Origin: Acidocella aquatica
GTDB lineage: Bacteria; Pseudomonadota; Alphaproteobacteria; Acetobacterales; Acetobacteraceae
Direction: 5' to 3'
DNA length: 64,000 nt
Assembly: GCF_030160635.1 (NCBI RefSeq)
Contig: NZ_BSOS01000094.1
Span: 62,001 to 126,000, forward strand
Shown here: positions 9,191 to 18,075 of the stretch, in pieces
Layout of the letters: every line of letters starts with the position of its first letter
How positions within the stretch are numbered: position 1 is the first letter of the stretch
Notes under the pieces: model-generated
Databases searched by the model: none
What the model saw: the letters and a program-made list of their open reading frames with translations, nothing else
Told to the model about the DNA's origin: nothing
Position numbers and translations under genes: made by a program

Positions 9191-11509
9191 TCAACCTGGT
9201 TTCTTGAGAGGATGGAGGCGCCGTGTATCACCGCTATTCCTCCAGTAACTGCCTGATTTGTCGTTGCTCGGCCATCCATGAACCGGACAGGTTAGGGCAT
9301 CGATTAACGCGACAACTTGGCTTGAAAAGCCGATGGCATCAGAGTCGAGCATTTCAAATGAAATCGACTTGAAATGCGCGCCAAACGCATTTCGCGCCTG
9401 AAATATTCGTTGCAACTCGTCGAGACAAGCTTTTAATTCGACTGTGACCGCTGTTGGTTGGTTTCCATTCTCCGGCTTGTCTCTGATCTCAACTTTCAGA
9501 GCTTCACGCAACTTCTTGTCTATCGCCTGGAGGAAATCACCGATTGTATAAGTGGAATTTGTCCGCCGGGGCAGACTGCATTCATATTTCTGGGTTAAAT
9601 AATCGAGCGCTGCCTCAAGAATAACACCCGCCTTGCTGCATATCGCTTGTGGGTCAACCGGGTTAGCGCTCAGCAAAGTTTTCAACCGATCAATTTCAGG
9701 AATTGAATTTACAGAACGTATACCATTGCCGATCGTCCAGCCATGCAATTCAATAAATTGGCAGGGTTGGTCGGGCTTGAGCCAGCCCCACCGATATTTC
9801 TCGCGCCATGGTCGGTAATGCGTTGTCACAATCGTATGACGAAATTTTTCGCTGACGCCATAAATCATTTGAATCACTCGCTCAACATGCGGCTCATCTA
9901 CGCTGCCCAGAACATCATCAAGGATTAGAATGGTTTCCTTCGCTCGATCACGTAGCGCGAGCGCCAGGAAGACACAAAGCCCCAACGTATCCAAATGCGA
10001 CTGGCTATAATAGGCTTGTGGAGGCGCCTCTTGTCCTGAAAATTTTGCCTTGAGCTCTAACGATGCTCTCTTATCAGGGTCAAGGGGCAACGCAATTTTA
10101 TCTAAACCCTCACCAGGGTGAACATCCTCATAAAGTTTGCCAACTTGCTCTGCGATTTCCTTGATAATTCCGTCCGTGAAAGCCTGACGCTCAGCAACAC
10201 AGATTTTTAACGCCTCTTCAATCTGCGGAACCAGCGCCCCTAGCTCGATTCTCCTTCCATGATTGTTCTCATAGCCGTCTAATGCAGATGCGAGGGCGGT
10301 AATAAACTGCTTTTCTCCTCGCCACGAATTTTCCCTCACCGCCCATGAATCTGCGGCGGGCACAGCGGACAAAAGCCATGCCGGCAGGTCTTTCAAGTCT
10401 CCGGGAGGCGAGTTATCGGGTAGATGCACGTCGCCGGACCATTGATGCCCTGCCTTTGCTGCCTCGTATGCCTTTGTGCCTTGGCTATAATCGACGCCAA
10501 TCTGCAGTCGAATCGCTTCAGTTTTACTTAGCGCATCTTTCTGCTTCTTCCATTCCGTATTAGCGGCCTGTAGGGCGCTAAATTGGCCTAGGCGCTCTTT
10601 GATTGCTTCTTCCAAACCAGATACATTTTCAGTGCTTTGGCATAGTGGACATTCTGAAATCAATGTATGTGCATGCAGATATGCTTGCCCAGCTTCAAGC
10701 AACTCCAATAAATCATTCGCCCCGTCGCTTGCCTGAGCGGCCGCTTCCGTGCGGGCTTTTTCAGCTTTCGTGACGGCTAATTTTACGACTTCAAGAGCCT
10801 CTTGGTTGACGCTAGTCCTTTCTGAAAAATCCTTTAGCGCTTGAAATGCCAACCGCAATTTCCCTATCGCAGCGATATCAGAAGTTAGACTTGTTGCTGG
10901 AGCTGCCAACTTACTTTTGGCCCATGAGACGGGATTTTTACCAGCAGGATTTTCGGCTGCATCATAATACTCTTGCAGAGAGACTAGATTTTGGTCTTCA
11001 ATAAGTTGAGCGTTATCTCTCTCGACAGCGATACGTTTTCCAAGTTGACGAAGCGCTTCCTCGGATGTCTCGAAAGGCGCGATATCGATAAACCGTTTTA
11101 TCTCTTCATATCTCTTCGCGGGCGCAGCTTCGATCAATGCCAGTATTTGTTGACGCCGGAGAAGTTCAATACGCGGCTTGGCACTATGTGGCGCAACAGA
11201 ATATTTTTTGCCAACAAGGCTACCGCTACAATCTCCATTGGACGACTTTAGAACTACCAATAAGTCCGAACCAGTCTTGCCAGCAGTATGCCAAAATTTT
11301 GTAAGTGCCGATCCCATGCCACGGTCTTCGAGCGAACCAACCTTCTCCTTCGCGAGGAATTCAAATGCATCGCAAATTGTAGTTTTTCCCGTACCATTTT
11401 CTCCGTAGATCAGCGTAAATTTTCGATCCTTTTCAAAACCAATCGTAAAATTTGATGATGAGCCACGGAATGCAGATAAAGACAATGATTTAAGAGAGTT
11501 TGAACTCAT
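9191..11509 (-). CDS. SMC/RecF-like AAA ATPase with CxxC hook
   Basis: A 772-residue ATPase. The Walker A motif GENGTGKTT is at residues 36-44, a CPLC pair (Cys287, Cys290) sits between two charged helical stretches, and an ABC-signature-like SHLDTLG stretch (about 504-510) precedes Walker B ILILDD at 527-532. This is the split ATP-binding head with a coiled-coil and zinc hook seen in Rad50/SbcC and RecF-like defence ATPases. Residues from about 560 form an extra C-terminal domain I do not recognise. It overlaps the 65-residue gene by four bases and is followed by mod after seven bases. The expected role is ATP-driven DNA or complex sensing. The locus has low G+C compared with the core chromosome. 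Confidence 0.85.
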   Translation of the reverse strand: MSSNSLKSLSLSAFRGSSSNFTIGFEKDRKFTLIYGENGTGKTTICDAFEFLAKEKVGSLEDRGMGSALTKFWHTAGKTGSDLLVVLKSSNGDCSGSLVGKKYSVAPHSAKPRIELLRRQQILALIEAAPAKRYEEIKRFIDIAPFETSEEALRQLGKRIAVERDNAQLIEDQNLVSLQEYYDAAENPAGKNPVSWAKSKLAAPATSLTSDIAAIGKLRLAFQALKDFSERTSVNQEALEVVKLAVTKAEKARTEAAAQASDGANDLLELLEAGQAYLHAHTLISECPLCQSTENVSGLEEAIKERLGQFSALQAANTEWKKQKDALSKTEAIRLQIGVDYSQGTKAYEAAKAGHQWSGDVHLPDNSPPGDLKDLPAWLLSAVPAADSWAVRENSWRGEKQFITALASALDGYENNHGRRIELGALVPQIEEALKICVAERQAFTDGIIKEIAEQVGKLYEDVHPGEGLDKIALPLDPDKRASLELKAKFSGQEAPPQAYYSQSHLDTLGLCVFLALALRDRAKETILILDDVLGSVDEPHVERVIQMIYGVSEKFRHTIVTTHYRPWREKYRWGWLKPDQPCQFIELHGWTIGNGIRSVNSIPEIDRLKTLLSANPVDPQAICSKAGVILEAALDYLTQKYECSLPRRTNSTYTIGDFLQAIDKKLREALKVEIRDKPENGNQPTAVTVELKACLDELQRIFQARNAFGAHFKSISFEMLDSDAIGFSSQVVALIDALTCPVHGWPSNDKSGSYWRNSGDTRRLHPLKKPG

Positions 11510-11703
11510 GGCTGTTCGCTCTTCGCAATGGCAAGCTCAATATCCAGTTTCCAATCCTCGCCCTTCATTGTGCCAGCAGCAATTTTTGTGACGAGTTGTT
11601 CCCGTTTATCCGCACGGAGCAACTTCTTTTCGATTAGTCGGTCCACCAAAATTTTTGCCAATTGTGAAGACGGTGTTTCCAACTCTGTCATACCAGCACC
11701 CAT
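11506..11703 (-). CDS. Small protein of the defence operon, unknown function
   Basis: A 65-residue acidic/basic helical protein with no recognised family. It overlaps the helicase gene upstream by 16 bases (four bases if the internal ATG at 11691 is used, giving 61 residues) and the ATPase gene downstream by four bases. This double coupling, and its presence between two clearly functional genes, argues that it is real. The composition (regular spacing of Leu, Ile, Lys and Glu) suggests two or three amphipathic helices. It could be an adaptor between helicase and ATPase; that is only an inference. Confidence 0.7.
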   Translation of the reverse strand: MGAGMTELETPSSQLAKILVDRLIEKKLLRADKREQLVTKIAAGTMKGEDWKLDIELAIAKSEQP

Positions 11704-14549
11704 CGTAAAGTGAACAACGACTCAGTTTTAATATTTTGACGTAGTTTGCCTTCAATTTGGGCGATCAACGTGCCGCGCTGACGGTCGATCTCGTCCTGTG
11801 CTTCAAATAAATTACGGCGCTTGGTGGTACGTAAATGCTCCAGAGATTTAATCTGCTTCTGCCCCGCCAGCTTGTCTTCCAGACCAAGGGCCGCCAATGC
11901 TGCCCGGCGGGCTTCTTTGATCTGGCGGTCTATCTCCTTGATCTCGCGTTCCAACCCGAGTTTCAGATCATCGGCCCAGCATTCCAACTTGTCAGCCTCG
12001 GCCTCAAAAAATTTTACATTACGGTCGGCGTTAGCTTGGCGGATACGGCCAGCCTGGTCATCCCAATGCGTCTCCAAACTCGTCAACGGGCCCTCCGGCA
12101 ACATGTCCATCTCGCCCATTGTAGCAGCTAACCCCAACAAACGCTTAGCGGCATCTGGGCTGATCGCGGTGCCGTTGTCAGCTTCCCCCGCCAAAATGAT
12201 ATGATCTTCAGGCGCATCCAGCGCTTCAATGGTAAATAGCCGTGCGATGAGCCAACCGCTCTGGCCGCGCAGAGGTTCCAGCGCACTGATCTTGCCGCTG
12301 TGGCTACTGAAATCAAACCGCACTTCGTGAGCGGCTGATCCATGCGCTTTGGCCCGTGCCACGACCGCTTCGCCCAATGGGTGATTGATACGGTATAAAT
12401 GCGCTTCGCCTGACCGGCGTGGCAATTCGTACAAGCCCAGCGGCACAGCCCGGGCGTCCGCCCAGGGCGGGCATTCGCGTAACGCGAAGGCGCCGGTTGC
12501 CGGAAAATCGGCATAGGGTGCCAATTCATGCCGGGTAAGGCGCAGTAACTGTTCCTCAAATCGTCCCAGATAATCTTTTGCCTCACTGTTGCGGGATTTC
12601 AGCTTCTCTCGCACCTCATCATCAAAATTCTCCAGTAATTTCTGCCTCGTTTGGCTCATGGCCTGGTTGATTTCCAGACTCATATCCCGCTGCAACTGGT
12701 CGAAGGCGGCCTTGATCTCGTCAGTCTGCCGGCATTGCTGGTAAATGCCAGAAATGCGTTTTTCAAAATCGACGCCGGATTCAATCACGCCAAGAACCTC
12801 GTCGCTGGCGCCAAACACACCTTCAAATAATTTAAATTTTTCAGACAGCAATTCATAGACGCGCTGATCGGCCTCGTTCTTGCGATTGATGAAATTCACC
12901 ACCACCACGTCGTGCTTTTGGCCGTAGCGATGGCAGCGGCCAATGCGCTGTTCAATGCGTTGCGGGTTCCATGGCAGGTCGTAATTCACAACCAGCGAAC
13001 AAAATTGCAGGTTGATCCCCTCCGCACCCGCCTCAGTAGCGATCATGATGCGGCCCTGGTCTCGGAAATAATCCACCAGGGCGGATCGCATATCGGCGGT
13101 ACGCGAACCGGTAATGCGGTCGGTGTCTTTGTGATGCGCATACCAAGCGTTGTAAATTTTCTTCGAGGCTTCGTCGGTGTTGGTGCCGTTGAACAGCACG
13201 ATGCCGTCGCTGTAGGGACTTACGCTAAGCAGTCGCAGCAAATAGGCTTGGGTACGGCGGGATTCTGTGAAGATGATGGCTTTCTGCGCAGCGCCCAACT
13301 CATCGGCTTTGGCAAAGGCCACCTTCAATGCTTTTAACAGCGCTTTTCCTTTGGCATTCTCTTCAATCGAAGTGGCAAGCTTGGCAAAACCATCCAAATC
13401 GGCAATTTCGGCGGCAATGGCGCGGCGGTCGGCTTCGGTCAAAGGCTCCGGTGCGTCCTCGTCCCATTCGTCGGCGGTCTCGTCCAGTGCCTCGTAATCT
13501 TCGCCCAGATCGAGTTCACTAAATTTATCGTCGTCGGCCAGCTTGCCGCGTAGACGTTGGGCAATGGAATTAAGCGCGCCTGCGATGGCGAAGCTGGACG
13601 AGGCCAGCAGCTTGCGCAGAACCAGGGTCATCAGCGAGCGTTGGCCAGAGGGCAAGGCTTGCAAGTTTTCGCGACGTAGATAATCGGAGACAAGCTGATA
13701 TAGCCGGTCTTCGCTCTCCTCGGGGGTAAATTCTTCCACGATCGGGAAGCGTTTGGTGTAGGGCACATAGGTGGTCACTTGCCGTCGCAAGGTACGGTGG
13801 CAGATAGGTTTCAGCCTATCGCGTAACTGGCTGAATACCCGGTCGGGGGCAGCCGCCATGAACTGCTCACGGAAGCTCTTCAGATCACCGAAACTGTATT
13901 CATCAATAAAACTGACCAGACCATAAAGCTCAAGCAGTGAGTTTTGCAAAGGCGTCGCAGTGAGGAGCAGCTTTTGCTTGCCTGACAACGCGCCTTTCAA
14001 TGTGTTAGCGATGACATTGGAAGGTTTATAGACGTTACGCAGCCTGTGGGCTTCGTCGATCACTACCAAATCCCAAGGGGTTGCCGCAACGTCGGCGGCT
14101 TTGCTGCAGGCGAATTGGTAGGAACAGATGACGACGGTGTTGTCCTGGGTAAACGGGCGGAAATTGCCCGCCTTTATGGCCTGATTGTAGGATTTCGCCT
14201 CGATAATGGCGCAACGCAGGAAAAACTTCTCGGTCAGCTCCTGATGCCATTGCTTACGCAAGTTTGATGGTGCGATGACCAAAATTGCCCGTTTGCGCTC
14301 GGCCCAGCGTTGCGAGATGACCAGTCCGGCCTCGATCGTCTTGCCGAGGCCCACTTCATCCGCCAGCAAGGCTCCTTTGGAGAAGGGGGAGGCAAAGGCG
14401 AACAAGGCTGCATCGACCTGATGAGGGTTGAGGTCCACTTGCGCTCCCGCGACAGCGCTGGCCATGCGCTCGCCATCATCCGGCGCTTGGCGGCGAGTGA
14501 GGTCGTAGGCAAAGTATTTGGCCTGGAAGTCGGTGATCATGCCAGGCAT
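11688..14549 (-). CDS. SNF2-family helicase-like ATPase, first gene of the defence operon
   Basis: A 953-residue SNF2/RapA-type translocase. Walker A DEVGLGKT is at residues 64-71, DEAH at 165-168, and the C-terminal RecA domain has the arginine-finger motif QRIGRCHRYGQ. Such proteins move along duplex DNA without strand separation and are present in several antiviral systems (DISARM is one). The C-terminal 250 residues are helical and charged, probably coiled-coil. ATGs at 14549 and 14540 are both possible starts; neither has a clear ribosome site. The gene is first in the minus-strand operon and its stop overlaps the small gene that follows. Confidence 0.9.
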   Translation of the reverse strand: MPGMITDFQAKYFAYDLTRRQAPDDGERMASAVAGAQVDLNPHQVDAALFAFASPFSKGALLADEVGLGKTIEAGLVISQRWAERKRAILVIAPSNLRKQWHQELTEKFFLRCAIIEAKSYNQAIKAGNFRPFTQDNTVVICSYQFACSKAADVAATPWDLVVIDEAHRLRNVYKPSNVIANTLKGALSGKQKLLLTATPLQNSLLELYGLVSFIDEYSFGDLKSFREQFMAAAPDRVFSQLRDRLKPICHRTLRRQVTTYVPYTKRFPIVEEFTPEESEDRLYQLVSDYLRRENLQALPSGQRSLMTLVLRKLLASSSFAIAGALNSIAQRLRGKLADDDKFSELDLGEDYEALDETADEWDEDAPEPLTEADRRAIAAEIADLDGFAKLATSIEENAKGKALLKALKVAFAKADELGAAQKAIIFTESRRTQAYLLRLLSVSPYSDGIVLFNGTNTDEASKKIYNAWYAHHKDTDRITGSRTADMRSALVDYFRDQGRIMIATEAGAEGINLQFCSLVVNYDLPWNPQRIEQRIGRCHRYGQKHDVVVVNFINRKNEADQRVYELLSEKFKLFEGVFGASDEVLGVIESGVDFEKRISGIYQQCRQTDEIKAAFDQLQRDMSLEINQAMSQTRQKLLENFDDEVREKLKSRNSEAKDYLGRFEEQLLRLTRHELAPYADFPATGAFALRECPPWADARAVPLGLYELPRRSGEAHLYRINHPLGEAVVARAKAHGSAAHEVRFDFSSHSGKISALEPLRGQSGWLIARLFTIEALDAPEDHIILAGEADNGTAISPDAAKRLLGLAATMGEMDMLPEGPLTSLETHWDDQAGRIRQANADRNVKFFEAEADKLECWADDLKLGLEREIKEIDRQIKEARRAALAALGLEDKLAGQKQIKSLEHLRTTKRRNLFEAQDEIDRQRGTLIAQIEGKLRQNIKTESLFTLRWVLV

Positions 14550-15131
14550 AGGGCGGCGCGAATGGCAACTATAGCGTCCGTCAACAGGTTACCCTCGCGT
14601 ATAAGTGGAATGAAGCCATCCTTAGGTATCACCACGAATCGGCAATCGTGAAGGGATTTTTAGGAAACGCGGTAGCGAGGTTCGTGGACATTGGGGGGCG
14701 CACCCAGCCCCCGAATTTGATTAGACTATCCGGGGCTATAAAGGCGCCGAAAACGGTCAGCATCTAGTGTAACGTCACCCAAACCGCTCGAAGTCCGTCT
14801 CAGCCAGTCTCACCCGAACAGTTTTCTTGGCTTAACTTACTGAAGTGAATGCTGAAGATAAGCCGGACTGAATCGGGGGACAACCCATTACGACCAAAAT
14901 CGATCTGACCATGCGGCCTGAACAGTGAGTGCAAAAGCGGTCAATATGCGCCGAGTCGACCGGTTCCAAGGCCTCCCCAAGCCGCCAATCCTAAATCAAA
15001 CGCTCATTGCTATAGAGCCGACTGGATTCAGCTCCTTGAGTGCGCTTGCTTCCGTAGTGCTTCCGTGGCTAAAAACCACTCCGGTGTCGGAATGGATTAA
15101 CTTAACAACACATTGATTTTACTAAGAAAAT
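14550..15131. other. Gene-poor stretch between defence operon and tRNA-Arg
   Basis: About 580 bases without a credible gene. Open frames here are short, lack ribosome sites and resemble nothing I know. The promoter of the minus-strand operon should lie near 14550-14700, but I could not pick convincing -35/-10 boxes. A hairpin with six G:C pairs (arms 14694-14699 and 14707-14712) is present without a T tract. The last bases before 15132 should contain the element/chromosome junction, because the tRNA 3' end is the presumed attachment site. No integrase remnant is visible. Confidence 0.5.
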
Positions 15132-15208
15132 TGGCGGACCCGACGCGATTCGAACGCGTGACCTTTGCCTTCGGAGGGCAACGCTCTATCCAGCTGAGCT
15201 ACGGGTCC
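15132..15208 (-). tRNA. tRNA-Arg (anticodon CCG)
   Basis: The minus strand folds as a 77-base tRNA with an encoded CCA end. The acceptor arms are GGACCCG and CGGGTCC with G as discriminator base. The D arm contains GCTC..GAGC, the T arm contains GTTCGAATC, and the anticodon loop CTCCGAA on the stem TTGCC/GGCAA gives anticodon CCG, which reads the Arg codon CGG. The gene stands alone. Its 3' end faces the conjugative island, so it is the likely integration target. Confidence 0.96.
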
Positions 15209-15263
15209 GTACCGCGGCGCTTCTATCTGAAAACCCGGCACCCGGCAACGGCAATGGGATATT

Positions 15264-15935
15264 TCAGCTTTTACAATCTAATGCCATCATCTCCCGCGCC
15301 AAACGGATCAGCGGCAGATGGTCCGGCACCGCGAACTGGCTGGCCCGCAGGCTCATGATCTCCGCCACCTGCACGGCCTTCGCATCGTCACCCGGCTGCA
15401 ACGGCAGTTCGCGTAAATCCCCCGGCAGCCTGAAGCAGAACCCCTGCGTGGAGACGCCGAAAACGTCGCCCTGCCGTATGCTGGTGCCGGGCAGGTTGTT
15501 CCACGCCACGCGAATGTCGAACGGACGGTCATACAAGCGGCGCCCGACCGGCCCCGCCGTCCCCTCCCGCAGCAGCCTTTCGTCCACGCCGGTCTCCTCC
15601 ACCGCCTCGCGGATCGCCGCGTCCAGTGGGTTTTCCACCCCGCCGTCCACCTCATCAATAAACCCGCCCGGCAGCGCCAGCAGCCCGGCGCCGGGATGAT
15701 GCAGCCGCGTGATCAGCACCACCTGGCCATATTCATCGAGCAAAATGGCATCCGCCGCATGGCGCAGATGCAGCGCCACATCACCTGTGCCAGGCAGGCT
15801 CACGCGGCCCAGATCATGCACCGCATGGCTGGGAATATCCCCAAAACACCCCGCGATAAAGCGATCGGTGATTTGGCGCTGCAATGCTGCATCGACAATC
15901 ATATGGTCTTTAACGGCTTCCACAGGCCCCTCCAC
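15264..15935 (-). CDS. Nudix hydrolase
   Basis: Up to 223 residues. A Nudix box is clear: GGFIDEVDGG followed by REAVEETGV, with a short insertion in the first part compared with the canonical spacing. The glutamates of REAVEETG bind the divalent metal that cleaves a nucleoside diphosphate linked to another group. The substrate cannot be told from sequence; the N-terminal HAVHDLGRVSLPGTGDVALH segment suggests a larger Nudix subfamily. The longest frame starts with GTG at 15935, only a few bases behind the typA terminator; an ATG at 15902 would give 212 residues and may be the true start. Confidence 0.8.
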   Translation of the reverse strand: MEGPVEAVKDHMIVDAALQRQITDRFIAGCFGDIPSHAVHDLGRVSLPGTGDVALHLRHAADAILLDEYGQVVLITRLHHPGAGLLALPGGFIDEVDGGVENPLDAAIREAVEETGVDERLLREGTAGPVGRRLYDRPFDIRVAWNNLPGTSIRQGDVFGVSTQGFCFRLPGDLRELPLQPGDDAKAVQVAEIMSLRASQFAVPDHLPLIRLAREMMALDCKS

Positions 15936-15938
15936 AAC

Positions 15939-15968
15939 GAAAAAGGGGCACCCCGTGAGGTGCCCCTT
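15939..15968 (-). terminator. Intrinsic terminator of typA
   Basis: On the minus strand a ten-base-pair stem (arms 15959-15968 and 15943-15952, GGTGCCCC type) with a six-base loop is followed by a run of T. It lies directly behind typA and directly before the Nudix start, so the Nudix gene probably depends on read-through or its own promoter. Confidence 0.85.
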
Positions 15969-15977
15969 GTTTTCTGT

Positions 15978-17813
15978 TCAGGCCGCGTCGCCTGAGGCGC
16001 GGTCGGCGCGCTTGCGGGCGTTGGGGTCCAGGTGCTTCTTGCGCAGGCGCACGGCGCTGGGGGTCACTTCCACCAGCTCATCGTCCTCAACATAGGCAAT
16101 GGCCTGCTCCAGCGTCATCTTGCGGGGCGGCACCAGCAACAGCGCCTCATCCTTGCCGGCGGCGCGGATATTGGTGAGCTTCTTCTCGCGGACCGGGTTG
16201 ATGTCCAAATCGTTCTCGCGCGAATGCTCGCCCAGGATCATGCCAACATAAACCTTCTCGCCCGGCGAGACGAACAGCGTCCCGCGGTCCTGCAGGGCGA
16301 ACAGCGAGTATTGCACGGCCTCGCCATCCTCGGATGAGATGAGAGCGCCGTTGCGGCGGCCCTCGATCTTGCCTTTCCAGGGGCCGTAGCCCGCAAAAAG
16401 GCGGTTCATCACGCCGGTGCCGCGCGTGTCGGTGAGGAACTCGCCATGGTAGCCGATCAGCCCGCGCGAGGGGATACGGAACGTCAGGCGCTGCTTGCCG
16501 CCGCCGGAGGGGCGGATGTCGGAAAGCTCGCCCTTGCGGCGCGACATTTTGTCAACAACCGCGCCGGCATAAGGCTCGTCCACGTCGATCAGGCACTCTT
16601 CATACGGTTCTTCGCGCTCGCCGGTCTCTTCGTTGGTGCGGGTCAGCACGCGCGGGCGGCCGATGGTCAGCTCAAATCCCTCACGGCGCATCTGCTCGAT
16701 GAGCACGCCAAGCTGAAGTTCGCCACGGCCGGAAACCTCGAACGCATCGGTCTCGGAGCTGTCGGCCACCATGATGGCGACATTGCCCTCGGCCTCGCGG
16801 TAGAGCCGGTCGCGGATCTGGCGCGACGTCACCTTCTTGCCTTCGCGCCCGGCCAGCGGGCTGTCATTGATGCGGAAGGTCATGGAGAGGGTCGGCGGAT
16901 CGATCGGGGTGGCGGGCAGGGGGCCCTGCAGATCCATCGAGCCGATGGTATGCGGGATGGTGGCGTCGGTCAGGCCCGCGACGGCGATGATGTCGCCGGC
17001 TGAAACCTCATCAACTGAAACCCGGTCCAGGCCGCGGAAGGAGAGCAGCTTGGTCAGGCGGCCGGTCTCAACCACCGTGCCATCCAGGCGGTAGACCTTC
17101 ACCGGCATGTTCACGGTGGCGCGGCCCTGCTCGACACGCCCAGTCAGCACGCGGCCGAGGAAGGTGTCGGACTCCAGGATGGAGGCAACCATGCCAAACG
17201 GCGCATCGACATTCAAATTAGGCGCCGCAACGTGGGAAAGGATAAGGTCGAACAACGGCGTCAGGCTCTCGCGCGGGTCTGCGAGGTCCTTCACAGCCCA
17301 GCCCTGGCGGCCCGAGGCAAACAGCATCGGGAAGTCGAGCTGTTCCTCATTGGCGTCCAGCGCCGCGAAGAGGTCGAACATCTCGTTATGCACGTCATCC
17401 GGCCGGGCGTCGCCACGGTCGATCTTGTTGACGACCACAATCGGCTTCAACCCGCGCGCCAGCGCCTTGCCAAGCACGAACTTGGTCTGCGGCAACACGC
17501 CCTCGGCGGCATCCACCAAAATCACGGCGCCATCCACCATGTTCAAAATCCGCTCAACCTCGCCGCCGAAATCGGCGTGGCCAGGGGTATCGACGATGTT
17601 GATGCGCACATCGTTCCACACCACCGAGGCAACCTTGGCGAGAATGGTGATGCCGCGTTCCTTTTCGAGGTCGTTGCGGTCGAGCGCGCGCTCGGTCACG
17701 GCCTGGTGCGCGGCATAGGCGCCGGACTGCTTGAGCAGCTGGTCGACAAGCGTGGTTTTGCCATGGTCAACGTGTGCGATGATGGCGACATTGCGGATCT
17801 TTGGAGCGGACAT
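15978..17813 (-). CDS. typA: TypA/BipA ribosome-associated translational GTPase
   Basis: A 611-residue GTPase of full family length. The G1 motif AHVDHGKT is at residues 13-20, the switch I RGITI motif and the VDTPGHADFGGEVER motif follow, and NKID gives guanine specificity. Elongation-factor-like domains II and III/V and the TypA-specific C-terminal domain (rich in basic residues) are present. TypA binds the 70S ribosome near the EF-G site and helps 50S assembly and growth under stress and cold. A hairpin terminator closes the gene. Two direct repeats of 12 bases lie just upstream of the start. Confidence 0.97.
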   Translation of the reverse strand: MSAPKIRNVAIIAHVDHGKTTLVDQLLKQSGAYAAHQAVTERALDRNDLEKERGITILAKVASVVWNDVRINIVDTPGHADFGGEVERILNMVDGAVILVDAAEGVLPQTKFVLGKALARGLKPIVVVNKIDRGDARPDDVHNEMFDLFAALDANEEQLDFPMLFASGRQGWAVKDLADPRESLTPLFDLILSHVAAPNLNVDAPFGMVASILESDTFLGRVLTGRVEQGRATVNMPVKVYRLDGTVVETGRLTKLLSFRGLDRVSVDEVSAGDIIAVAGLTDATIPHTIGSMDLQGPLPATPIDPPTLSMTFRINDSPLAGREGKKVTSRQIRDRLYREAEGNVAIMVADSSETDAFEVSGRGELQLGVLIEQMRREGFELTIGRPRVLTRTNEETGEREEPYEECLIDVDEPYAGAVVDKMSRRKGELSDIRPSGGGKQRLTFRIPSRGLIGYHGEFLTDTRGTGVMNRLFAGYGPWKGKIEGRRNGALISSEDGEAVQYSLFALQDRGTLFVSPGEKVYVGMILGEHSRENDLDINPVREKKLTNIRAAGKDEALLLVPPRKMTLEQAIAYVEDDELVEVTPSAVRLRKKHLDPNARKRADRASGDAA

Positions 17814-17827
17814 TTTTGACGGGCCTG

Positions 17828-17853
17828 ACAGTTAGTGCAGTACAGTTAGTGCA
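17828..17853. repeat. Tandem 12-base direct repeat upstream of typA
   Basis: The sequence ACAGTTAGTGCA occurs twice (17828-17839 and 17842-17853) with two bases between, 14 bases from one start to the next. It sits in the leader or promoter of typA. The period is not a full helical turn multiple, so slippage duplication is as likely as an operator. Confidence 0.6.
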
Positions 17854-18075
17854 ATGCTTGGGCCGCTGCCTCGTCTGAACGGAGCAACGGCCCAAAAATC
17901 GCGCGGAAGATTTCCCGCTCCGCATAGCCATATTGCGCCGCAAAAGCGAGGGCTAAAAAACAATTGCTGCCCTGCGGCGGCATGTAACCGGAAAATTCAC
18001 GGAATTGCGACCCGAAAGCCTCGCCAGCTTCGGGCCATTTGCGTAAGGATTCGGGCCGAGGGAGGCGGGATTGGC

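Larger units (their letters stand above)
1..15131. mobile_element. Right end of an integrative conjugative element or genomic island
   Basis: The stretch from the window edge to the 3' end of tRNA-Arg carries conjugation genes (trb) and a six-gene restriction-like operon, and no housekeeping gene. Its base composition is patchy and lower than the core: for example 26 of 60 bases are G or C at 10801-10860, against 47 of 60 at 42061-42120 (hand counts). Integration at the 3' end of a tRNA gene is the rule for many such elements, and the orientation fits, since the tRNA is on the minus strand and its 3' end faces the island. No integrase and no second attachment copy is visible here, so the other end must lie outside the window. 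The boundary is inferred. Confidence 0.6.

Noticed and set aside
3852-14549. DISARM, BREX or Druantia as the name of the defence operon
   Set aside because: The marker proteins I would expect (PLD nuclease and DUF1998 for DISARM, PglZ and BrxC for BREX, DruE-type helicase for Druantia) are not present.
14925-15116. A 63-codon plus-strand frame between the defence operon and tRNA-Arg
   Set aside because: No ribosome site, no recognisable family, and amino-acid composition like random sequence.
15113-15358. A plus-strand open frame crossing tRNA-Arg
   Set aside because: Its middle is the translated complement of the tRNA, a well known false gene.
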